A DNA stretch of 64,000 bases from Methylocystis rosea. Lineage in GTDB: Bacteria; Pseudomonadota; Alphaproteobacteria; Rhizobiales; Beijerinckiaceae. Under the pieces are notes generated by a model, which was given only the letters and a program-made list of their open reading frames with translations, made no database searches and was not told the DNA's origin. Made by a program: the position numbers and the translations under genes. Every line of letters starts with the position of its first letter. The stretch's first letter is position 1. The stretch spans positions 62,001 through 126,000 of the forward strand of contig NZ_CP034086.1 in NCBI RefSeq assembly GCF_003855495.1, given 5' to 3'. Shown piece after piece: positions 36,456 through 45,360 of the stretch.

Positions 36456-37355
36456 ATGCCGATTCTCACCGTCCGACACGTCACGACTTACCATTATGCG
36501 CAGCCTGTGGCGTTCGGCGAGCACCGGATGATGCTGCGTCCGCGCGACGACGACGACCAAATCGTGCTCGAGTCCGAACTCGAAATTACGCCCGCGCCGA
36601 GCCAAATCTCCTGGACGCGGGATATTTTCGGCAATCATGTCGCGACGGCCCGTTTCGCGGAACGCGCCTGCGAGCTTCGGTTCGAAAGCACCATGCGTCT
36701 CCGCCACGCGCCGACCGACTTCAACGAAGCCGATATTGAGGACTTTGCGCGGAGCCATCCGTTTGCTTACGGCGAAGGAGAGAGGCGCGATCTCGAGCGC
36801 TTCCTCACGCCACAGTCGCAGCATCCCCGGCTCCATCGCTGGGCCGCCGCGTTCCTGCGTGAGGACGGCTCGGCCGACACTCACAAGCTTCTCGTCGATA
36901 TGACGCAGACCATTAATCGGACCTTCAAGCATGTGGCGCGACATGAGAAGGGCGTGCAGGATCCGGTCCAGACTTTGGAGCTGGCGAGTGGAAGTTGTCG
37001 CGACCTTGCGACGCTGATGATCGCGGCGCTGCGCGCGCTTGGAATCGCCGCGCGATTCGTCTCCGGATATCTGCATCTTGACGATGACGACGATGACGAC
37101 ATCGGGGGCAACACCCATGCCTGGGTCCAGGCCTATATCGCCGGCCCTGGCTGGGTTGACTTCGATCCATCGAGCGGCATGTTCGGGAATCGGAACTTGG
37201 TGCGCATCGCGGTCGTGGATGAGCCAAGGAAAGCGATTCCGCTGCAAGGAACATGGATCGGGACGGCGTCCGACCATCTCGCCATGAAGGTCGCCGTCAA
37301 GGTCGCCGCTGCTGCGGACGCCGAATGCGGTGCTCTCATGAGCGCGGGAGGATAA
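36456..37355 (+). CDS. Transglutaminase-like cysteine peptidase, complete triad
   Basis: A 299-residue protein: N-terminal beta domain opening with ILTVRHVTTYHYAQPV, then a transglutaminase core. The triad is Cys181 in ASGSCRDLA, His221 in GNTHAWVQAY and Asp236 in WVDFDPSSGM. A run of acidic residues (209-215) precedes the His motif. Such proteins act as proteases or amidases rather than cross-linkers in bacteria. A second transglutaminase follows 51 nt downstream, a common paired arrangement in alphaproteobacteria. ATG 36456 matches the family N-terminus. Confidence 0.9.
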   Translation: MPILTVRHVTTYHYAQPVAFGEHRMMLRPRDDDDQIVLESELEITPAPSQISWTRDIFGNHVATARFAERACELRFESTMRLRHAPTDFNEADIEDFARSHPFAYGEGERRDLERFLTPQSQHPRLHRWAAAFLREDGSADTHKLLVDMTQTINRTFKHVARHEKGVQDPVQTLELASGSCRDLATLMIAALRALGIAARFVSGYLHLDDDDDDDIGGNTHAWVQAYIAGPGWVDFDPSSGMFGNRNLVRIAVVDEPRKAIPLQGTWIGTASDHLAMKVAVKVAAAADAECGALMSAGG

Positions 37356-37406
37356 TGCCCGACCGTTGCGACGGCTCCGCTTGTTCGAGCAGAGGAGGCT
37401 TTCCCG

Positions 37407-38234
37407 ATGAAGATTCGCGCCGGCTACGAAATCACCTATGACTGCCCGCAGCCGACGCCGATGATTCTGACGCTGAGCGTCCATCCGTCACGCCTCGCTG
37501 ATGTGCTGACCGCGGATCGTATGCGCCTCGATCCGCCCATCCCCGCCAACACCTATCACGACAGTTTCGGCAATTTCTGCCATGTGATCCGCGCGCCTGC
37601 AGGCCGGCTCACAATGTCCTCGGACTTTCTTGTTCAGGACGACGGGAAGCCCGATTCAATCGCCCTCGAGGCCGAGCAGCATGCGCTCGAAGACCTGCCG
37701 GTGGAGGTTTTGATTTATCTGCTCGGCAGCCGCTACTGCGAGACCGATCGCCTATCGGATTTGGCATGGTCGCTTTTCGGTCAGGTTCCGAAGGGTTGGC
37801 CGCTGGCGCAGGCGATCTGTGACTATGTCCACGATCGCCTCGCGTTCGATTACCAGCATGCGAGTTCAACAAGAACAGCGTGGGACGCGAATACAGAGCA
37901 ACGCGGCGTGTGCCGCGACTTTGCCCATCTCGCCGTCGCCTTGTGCCGCTGCATGAATATTCCAGCGCGTTACTGCACCGGCTATCTTGGAGACATCGGC
38001 GTGCCGCCGGACGACGCCGCGATGGATTTCAGCGCCTGGTTCGAAGTCTATCTCGGCGGCCGCTGGCACACGTTCGACGCGCGCCACAACACCCCGCGAA
38101 TCGGGCGCATCCTGATTGCGCGCGGACGCGATGCGACCGACGTCGCGATGGTGACCTCATTTGGCCCCTGCACGCTCGCGAGCTTCAAGGTTATCACCGA
38201 GGAGGTCGCGCCGGCGCCGGCGTACCGGAATTGA
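37407..38234 (+). CDS. Transglutaminase-like protein, putative catalytic His replaced
   Basis: A 275-residue paralogue-like partner of the preceding gene, with start MKIRAGYEITYDCPQPTPM. The Cys is present (Cys169 in QRGVCRDFAH) and an Asp (Asp224 in HTFDARHN), but the position of the expected His reads Ser209 in DFSAWFEVYL. I recall relatives with His or Ser at this site, so this could be a subfamily trait. Substrate unknown. Same strand and likely same operon as the first transglutaminase. Confidence 0.85.
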   Translation: MKIRAGYEITYDCPQPTPMILTLSVHPSRLADVLTADRMRLDPPIPANTYHDSFGNFCHVIRAPAGRLTMSSDFLVQDDGKPDSIALEAEQHALEDLPVEVLIYLLGSRYCETDRLSDLAWSLFGQVPKGWPLAQAICDYVHDRLAFDYQHASSTRTAWDANTEQRGVCRDFAHLAVALCRCMNIPARYCTGYLGDIGVPPDDAAMDFSAWFEVYLGGRWHTFDARHNTPRIGRILIARGRDATDVAMVTSFGPCTLASFKVITEEVAPAPAYRN

Positions 38235-38353
38235 CATAAACGCATCTTTATATCTTTATTGCCTTCCTCTTCCACCCTTGCTATAGACTCGCACGGGGTC
38301 GCTGGGCTGACCGGCGGGCTGCATTTGGCTGAACCGTTCCATGTTGTGTCGTC

Positions 38354-38560
38354 CCTGGCAGGCCGCAGGCCTGACCGGGAATCCAGAGCCGACCGGAAAT
38401 GCTGGCGTTGCTCTGGATTCCCGATCGCTTCGCTCGCGAAGCGTCGGGAATGACATTCGAGGGGTTCGACTGAGACCAGGGACATCCGGGGGTCGCCAAG
38501 GAAGGCTTTGCTCGGATACCCAATCGCTTCGCGATGCGAAGCGTCGGGAATGACATCCGA
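38354..38560. repeat. Cluster of palindromic repeats upstream of ahcY
   Basis: A 12-bp perfect inverted repeat GGGAATCCAGAG (38377-38388) / CTCTGGATTCCC (38411-38422) leads into two related hairpin units ending in GAAGCGTCGGGAATGACAT. The first, with a CGCTTCGC-GCGAAGCG stem, lies at about 38411-38458. The second, degenerate unit lies at about 38511-38558. These look like the small dispersed palindromes of alphaproteobacteria and fill the ahcY leader region. No S-adenosylhomocysteine riboswitch fold is recognisable. Confidence 0.6.
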
Positions 38561-38593
38561 GACCAAGCCGCACGAGAAACAGAAGGATTTCGC

Positions 38594-40003
<1,410 letters not shown>

Positions 40004-40028
40004 ACCCGGGTCTTGGTTTTCGCCATTG

Positions 40029-40065
40029 ACGGCCTCGCTCCTTGCCTGGAGCGAGGCCGTCTTTT
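40029..40065 (+). terminator. Rho-independent terminator after ahcY
   Basis: A perfect 13-bp GC-rich stem (40029-40041 with 40048-40060) with a six-base loop, followed by CTTTT. It lies 25 nt past the ahcY stop and should end its transcript. Confidence 0.88.
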
Positions 40066-40111
40066 GAGATGCCCCGTCGAGTGGGTCGGCTAAAGGTTGG
40101 GCGTTTGCGCA

Positions 40112-40271
40112 TCCCTCCCCTTTACGGGGAGGGTGGCCCCGCGAAGCGGGGTCGGGTGGGGAAAAATTTGCTCTAGTGGCGCGATGAGACCTCCACCCGG
40201 CGGACGCAGGCAAGTTTACGCAGGCTGCGTAAACTTGCCTGCGTCCGCCGACCTCCCCGCAAGGGGGAGGT
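40112..40271. repeat. Intergenic palindromic repeat element enclosing a 53-nt palindrome
   Basis: The stretch starts with two hairpins (CCCTCCCC-TTTA-GGGGAGGG at about 40113-40133, and GGCCCCGC-GAA-GCGGGGTC) and ends with ACCTCCCC-GCAA-GGGGGAGGT (40251-40271), a pattern commonly seen between genes in this group. Inside it, 40198-40223 and 40225-40250 are perfect 26-nt inverted copies separated by one base. Together with 40066-40111 and 40272-40576 the gap between ahcY and divL holds no gene I can support. Confidence 0.65.
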
Positions 40272-40576
40272 AGTTCGCGCTTAACGCGAGGGATCGAGCT
40301 TTCCGAACGCCCCGGCACATTCGCTTTTCAAAGATTCCGTTTTGAGCAATTGCGCTTTAGATTGGGGTTGATTCGTGTGCGGCGCGGCGGGCCACCGACG
40401 GAGCCCTCCGTCTTCCTGTCGTCGGAGCCTATCCGCATCCTGCGCCCGGCAGGCTGCGTCCGCGTTCTGCAAGAACCGTTTACGGCGTTGTTGTGATGAG
40501 CACCCGCAATTGATCGTGGAGACCGGTTTCTCATGACGCGCCAATTCGATCGCTTGCAAGCGGAGTCGTCCTCGCA

Positions 40577-43081
40577 ATGACGAGACGGCGGCGCGCGATC
40601 AACCACTTTGGCGCTCCTCCCTTTGCCGGCGCTTCCTTCGGGTCTTTGCTTCTGTGGCTCGAGGCGACTCCCGCGCGCGCGGCTGGTTTCTTCGAGGATC
40701 TCGCGATTGATCCGCAAATCGTCAGCTTCGCTTTTAGCGGCGGGCTGGCGATTTTCGCCGCGGCCATCGTTGCGACGCATGTGCGCGAGCGCGCCGCTTG
40801 GCGTCGCCGCGAAGCCGCCTTGAGCGTCGAGCTCGACGACGCCCGCGCCCAGCTCGGCCGGGCGAAAACCTTTCTCGCCTCCGAGCCGCAGATCTTCGTC
40901 GCCTGGACGACGCCCGACGCCGAGCCCGATATTCATTCTTCGTCGCTGATCATGACCGGGGCTGTCGCCGCGCCGCGCCGCATATTGAGCTTTGGCGCCT
41001 GGCTTGCGCCCAAGGACGCTCAGGCGCTCGAAAGCGCCGTCGACCGTCTGCGCAAGAGCGGCGAGAGCTTCCGTCTGGCGCTTGCTGGCGTCGCCGGTCG
41101 GCATTTCGACGCCGACGGCCGAGCGGTTGGCGGCAGCGTCGTGTTGCGCGTCCGTGAAGTCTCCGGCGACCGGTTGGAGCTCATTGGCCTTCGCGAGCGC
41201 TACGCGTCGGCGCAATCCGAACTCTCCGGTCTGCGCGCGATGCTCCAGGCGCTGCCTGCGCCATTCTGGATACGCGACGACGCGGGCGAGCTCGTCTTCG
41301 TCAACGACGCCTATGCGCAGGCGGTCGAAGCGAAGAATCCCGAGGACGCCCTCGCCCGCAAACTGGAGTTGCTCGACGAGTCGGCCCGCATCGCCGCCGA
41401 GGCGGCGCGCGCCAAGAACAGCGTCTGGCGCGAGCGCGTCAACGCCGTCGTGGCGGGGGAGCGTCATCGGCTCGACGTCACGCAGGCCTCCGCCGCGGGC
41501 GCCGCCGCCGCCATCGCGATTGATCGTCATGAGGTCGAAACGGTGCGCGCCGATCTTGAACAGCAGATGCAATCGCATGTGCGCACGCTCGATCAGCTGC
41601 CGACGGCGGTCGCGAGCTTCGATCGCGCGCGGCGCCTCATTTACAGCAACGACGCTTACGCCAAGCTGTGGCAGCTCGACCCGAGGTTTCTCGAACAACG
41701 GCCGACCGACGGACAGATTCTCGACCGTCTGCGCGCCGAACAGCGCGTGCCCGTCGAATCGGATTACAGGGCGTGGAAGGAGCGGCTGTTCGAGGCCTAT
41801 CGCTCGCCAGAGCCCATACGCCACACATGGCATCTGCCGGATGGCCGCATCATCGACGTCGTCGCGCATCCGAACCCCAAAGGCGGCGTCACCTATCTTT
41901 ATGACGACACCACTAAGGCTTACGATCTCCAGACGCGGTTCAACGCGCTTGCCCGCATGCAGAGCGAAACGCTGGAGACGCTGCACGAGGGCGTGGCGGT
42001 TTTCGGTTCCGACGGGCGTTTGAAGTTCAGCAATCCCGCCTTCGCCCATCTGTGGCGGCTCGATCCCGAGGAGCTCACGAAACGCCCGCGCTTCGACGCG
42101 CTCGCCGCGAGATGTCGCGCGCTGCACGCCACGGAGGAGACATGGGCGGAGTTGCAAGGCTTCGTCACCGGTCTCAATGAGCTGCGCGAAGGCTTCACCC
42201 GGCGCATCGAACGCAGCGATGGCGTTGTCTTGGACTGCACGGCGCAGTCGTTGCTCGACGGCGCGGCGCTCCTCACCTTCGTCGACGTTTCCGCTGACGT
42301 GAATGTCGAGCGCGCCTTGACGGATCGCAACAAGGCGCTGCTCGCCGCCGAAAAGCTGCGCAATGACTTCATCCATCACGTCAGTTATGAGCTGCGCTCG
42401 CCGCTCAACAACATCAACGGCTTCGTGCATCTCCTTGGAGAGGATTCGACAGGCCCGCTCAATCCGCGCCAGCGTGAATATCTTGGCTATGTCAACAAAT
42501 CCTCCGCGGCGCTGCTCGCCATCGTCGACGATATTCTCGATCTGGCGACAATTGACGAGGATGCGCTGGAGCTTGAAGTTTCCGAGGTCGACGTCGAGGC
42601 GACGATGCGCGCCGCGATCGAAGGCGTGCAGGATCGGCTCGCCGAAAATTCGATCGACGTGCAGATCGTCGCCATGGACGATGTCGGAACGTTCCGCGGC
42701 GACGCCAAACGCGTGCGCCAGATCCTGTTCAATCTTCTTTCGAACGCCATCGGCTTCTCGCGTCCGGGGCAGACGGTGACGCTTGCGGTGTTGCGGCGCG
42801 AGACCGAAATCGTCTTCAAAGTCACGGATCGCGGCCGCGGCATTTCGCCGGAAATCCTCGAACGCATCTTCGATCGCTTTGAGTCGCACACCGCCGGTTC
42901 CCGCCACCGCGGCGTTGGGCTCGGCCTTTCGATCGTGCGCGCCTTGATGGAGCTGCATGGCGGCAGGGTCTTGATTGATTCCGCCCCTGGCGAAGGCACG
43001 ACCGTAACCTGCATCTTTCCGGCGCATGCCGCGCATGAAGAGGCGCGTCTCCTCGCGGCGAGCGCTGGAGGCGCGGAATGA
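40577..43081 (+). CDS. divL: DivL-type PAS sensor pseudo-histidine kinase
   Basis: An 834-residue membrane-anchored kinase-like protein: one or two N-terminal helices (up to about residue 70), several PAS-like domains (about 235-330, 345-460 and 475-590), then HisKA and HATPase. The H-box reads HHVSYELRSPL with Tyr604 in place of the phosphoacceptor His, the hallmark of DivL, which in Caulobacter controls CckA and so CtrA activity at the cell pole. The ATPase domain has the N-box NLLSNAI, G1 DRGRGI and G2 GVGLGLSIV motifs. The downstream order tsaE, amgK, murU, addB, addA is conserved with divL in Hyphomicrobiales. Its stop overlaps the next start by four bases (ATGA). Confidence 0.88.
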   Translation: MTRRRRAINHFGAPPFAGASFGSLLLWLEATPARAAGFFEDLAIDPQIVSFAFSGGLAIFAAAIVATHVRERAAWRRREAALSVELDDARAQLGRAKTFLASEPQIFVAWTTPDAEPDIHSSSLIMTGAVAAPRRILSFGAWLAPKDAQALESAVDRLRKSGESFRLALAGVAGRHFDADGRAVGGSVVLRVREVSGDRLELIGLRERYASAQSELSGLRAMLQALPAPFWIRDDAGELVFVNDAYAQAVEAKNPEDALARKLELLDESARIAAEAARAKNSVWRERVNAVVAGERHRLDVTQASAAGAAAAIAIDRHEVETVRADLEQQMQSHVRTLDQLPTAVASFDRARRLIYSNDAYAKLWQLDPRFLEQRPTDGQILDRLRAEQRVPVESDYRAWKERLFEAYRSPEPIRHTWHLPDGRIIDVVAHPNPKGGVTYLYDDTTKAYDLQTRFNALARMQSETLETLHEGVAVFGSDGRLKFSNPAFAHLWRLDPEELTKRPRFDALAARCRALHATEETWAELQGFVTGLNELREGFTRRIERSDGVVLDCTAQSLLDGAALLTFVDVSADVNVERALTDRNKALLAAEKLRNDFIHHVSYELRSPLNNINGFVHLLGEDSTGPLNPRQREYLGYVNKSSAALLAIVDDILDLATIDEDALELEVSEVDVEATMRAAIEGVQDRLAENSIDVQIVAMDDVGTFRGDAKRVRQILFNLLSNAIGFSRPGQTVTLAVLRRETEIVFKVTDRGRGISPEILERIFDRFESHTAGSRHRGVGLGLSIVRALMELHGGRVLIDSAPGEGTTVTCIFPAHAAHEEARLLAASAGGAE

Positions 43082-44628
43082 GCGAGGAGGCGGCGCCGAA
43101 AGCGGTCTGGCGCCTCGACGTCGCCAGCGAAGCCGAGACGATCGAACTCGCGCAAGAACTTTCGACGCTCGTTCGCAACGGCGACGCCGTCATGCTTTCG
43201 GGCGATCTCGGCGCTGGCAAGACCACGTTTGCGCGCGCGATGATCCGCGCTTTGGTCGAAGATCCGCGGCTTGAGGCGCCAAGCCCGACCTTCACGCTGA
43301 TGCAGGTCTACGAGGGCGCAGGCAATCGCGTCGTCCACGCCGACTTCTATCGGCTGGAGAACACTGGCGAGCTTGAGGGATTAGGCTGGGAGGAGGCGAC
43401 TGACGACGCGATCGTGCTCGTCGAATGGGCCGAACGTGCGCGTGAAGCGCTCTCGCCCGATCGTCTCGAAGTGCGACTGAGTTTCGTCGATGGCGACAAT
43501 CGCGAGGCGCGTCGGTTCACCATTTCCGGCTATGGCGGCTTCGTGTCGCGCCTGGCGTCCTTCAAGGCGCTGCGCGAACTTCTGCGAAAGGCGGGCTGGG
43601 CCCACGCCAAGCGCCATTTCCTGCAGGGCGACGCCTCGACGCGCGCCTATGAGCGGCTTGAAAAGGAAAATGGACAGCGCGCGATTCTGATGATCTCGCC
43701 GGCGCGTCCGGACGGACCGCCGATACGCTTCGGCAAATCCTATAGCGCGATCGCGCGCCTCGCCGAAAATGTCGTTCCTTTCGTCGCCATGTCTCAAGGG
43801 CTGCGCGGAGTGGGCCTTTCCGCGCCCGAAGTCTACGCCAAAGATGTCGATGCCGGCCTGCTCATCATTGAGGATCTCGGCGGCGAGGGCGTCGTCGACG
43901 GGAGCGGCCCGATCGTCGAGCGCTATCTCGAGGCGGCGGGCGCGCTCGCCTATCTTCACGCGCAGCGCCTGCCGGATGTGATCGCGGTCGAAGGCGACGG
44001 CGATTACCACATCCCGCCCTATGACATCGACGCATTGCTGATCGAAGTGGAATTGCTTGCCGACTGGTATCTCACGCGCCAGAAGGCGTCGGTCTCGTCC
44101 GGCGCCAAGGCCATCTTTCTCAACCTTTGGCGCCAGGCGCTTGTTGATGTCGCGGGCGCCGGGCCGACTTGGACGCCGACATGGACTCTGAGAGACTATC
44201 ACTCTCCCAATCTTTTGTGGCTGGCGCAGCGGAATGGGCTGGCGCGGATCGGCATCCTCGATTTCCAGGACTGTGTGCTCGGCCATCCCGCCTATGACGT
44301 TGCTTCGCTAGGGCAGGACGCCCGCGTCGACGTGCCCGACGATTTGGAGTTGAAGCTCCTCGCCCATTACGCCAAACTGCGCCGCGACGCCGACTCTGCA
44401 TTCGACATGGCCGCTTTCGCCAGGGCTTATGCGATCCTGGCGGCGCAGCGCGCGACAAAGATCCTGGGGATTTTCGCGCGGCTGGATCAGCGCGACGGCA
44501 AGCCGCAATATCTCGCGCATCTTCCGCGCGTTGAATCCTATCTCAAAAAGAGCCTCCGCCATCCGGCGCTGGCCGACATCAGGGCGTGGTATGAGGCCAA
44601 CATCCCCGGCTTGTTTCGCGACGCCTGA
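43078..44628 (+). CDS. TsaE-AmgK fusion: tRNA t6A ATPase subunit plus N-acetylmuramate kinase-like domain
   Basis: A 516-residue two-domain protein. Residues 1 to about 150 are TsaE, the ATPase of the tRNA threonylcarbamoyladenosine (t6A37) complex, with Walker A GDLGAGKTT at 42-50, SPTFTLMQVYE and HADFYRLE. Residues about 165-516 are an aminoglycoside-phosphotransferase-fold sugar kinase of the AmgK type (anomeric MurNAc/GlcNAc kinase of peptidoglycan recycling), with LIIEDLGGEGV, the catalytic loop LRDYHSPNLLW and metal-site ILDFQDCVLGHPAYD. The MurU partner follows immediately. The fusion couples two unrelated pathways in one chain; it is a known arrangement in Hyphomicrobiales. Confidence 0.92.
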   Translation: MSEEAAPKAVWRLDVASEAETIELAQELSTLVRNGDAVMLSGDLGAGKTTFARAMIRALVEDPRLEAPSPTFTLMQVYEGAGNRVVHADFYRLENTGELEGLGWEEATDDAIVLVEWAERAREALSPDRLEVRLSFVDGDNREARRFTISGYGGFVSRLASFKALRELLRKAGWAHAKRHFLQGDASTRAYERLEKENGQRAILMISPARPDGPPIRFGKSYSAIARLAENVVPFVAMSQGLRGVGLSAPEVYAKDVDAGLLIIEDLGGEGVVDGSGPIVERYLEAAGALAYLHAQRLPDVIAVEGDGDYHIPPYDIDALLIEVELLADWYLTRQKASVSSGAKAIFLNLWRQALVDVAGAGPTWTPTWTLRDYHSPNLLWLAQRNGLARIGILDFQDCVLGHPAYDVASLGQDARVDVPDDLELKLLAHYAKLRRDADSAFDMAAFARAYAILAAQRATKILGIFARLDQRDGKPQYLAHLPRVESYLKKSLRHPALADIRAWYEANIPGLFRDA

Positions 44629-45355
44629 GAAGCGCGCGCGCGCGCCTGCGCCGAGCGTCGCCATGGTGTTCGCCGCCGGGCTTGGCGCGCGCATGCGGCC
44701 GATCACCGAGAAGACGCCAAAGCCGCTCGTTTCTGTCGCCGGACGCACGCTGATTGATCGGGCGCTCGATGAATTCGAAAGCGCTGGCGTCGAGACCGCG
44801 ATCGTCAATGTCCATCATCTCGCCGATCAGATTGAAACGCATCTCGCGAGCCGCGTTCGTCCGCGAGTCGTCATTTCCGACGAACGCGCGCTGCTGCTGG
44901 ATCAAGGCGGCGGGATCAAGAAAGCGCTTCCGCTGATCGGAGACGATCCATTTTTTGTTTGCAACACCGATGCGTTCTGGATCGACGCGGCGCGCTCAAA
45001 TGTTCTGGCGCTTGCGGAAGCCTTTGACCCCGACATGATGGACGCGGCGCTCCTGCTCGCGCCGACGTCGGGAAGCGTCGGAGTCGACTGGGGCGGCGAT
45101 TTCGATCTGGACGCGGAAGGGCGCATTATTCGCCGCGATGGCCGGAAACCCTATGTGTATACAGGCGTGGGCCTCATGAAGCCGCAGCTCTTCGCCGGCG
45201 TCGCGGATGACGTTTTCAAGCTCGCGCCCTTCTTCTTCGAGGCCGCGCGCAAGGGGCGGCTCTATGGCGTCGTCTCCAGCGGTCTTTGGCTTCACGTCGG
45301 CACGGTCGCAGCTATTGCAGACGCCGAGCGTGCGATCGCCATGCGCCGGGGCTGA
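44591..45355 (+). CDS. murU: N-acetylmuramate-1-phosphate uridylyltransferase (MurU-like)
   Basis: A nucleotidyltransferase of about 254 residues. It has AMVFAAGLGARMRPITEKTPKPLV (nucleotide-binding and catalytic Arg/Lys), VNVHHLADQIETHL, DERALLLDQGGGIKKAL and the metal-binding FFVCNTDAFW. It would convert MurNAc-1-phosphate made by the AmgK domain upstream into UDP-MurNAc, a peptidoglycan recycling route that bypasses MurA (the fosfomycin target). ATG 44591 overlaps the preceding gene; ATG 44663 is a shorter alternative that begins right at the catalytic motif. Confidence 0.9.
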   Translation: MRPTSPACFATPEKRARAPAPSVAMVFAAGLGARMRPITEKTPKPLVSVAGRTLIDRALDEFESAGVETAIVNVHHLADQIETHLASRVRPRVVISDERALLLDQGGGIKKALPLIGDDPFFVCNTDAFWIDAARSNVLALAEAFDPDMMDAALLLAPTSGSVGVDWGGDFDLDAEGRIIRRDGRKPYVYTGVGLMKPQLFAGVADDVFKLAPFFFEAARKGRLYGVVSSGLWLHVGTVAAIADAERAIAMRRG

Positions 45356-45360
45356 GCGCG

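Noticed and set aside
38235..38593. Possible S-adenosylhomocysteine riboswitch ahead of ahcY
   Set aside because: The region is filled by dispersed palindromes, and I could not find the conserved SAH aptamer core.
40328..43036. Open frame of 902 codons on the minus strand across divL
   Set aside because: Antisense to a clearly recognisable kinase with all motifs on the + strand. Such long shadow frames are expected at this GC content, and the product is Arg/Asp/His-rich without any domain.
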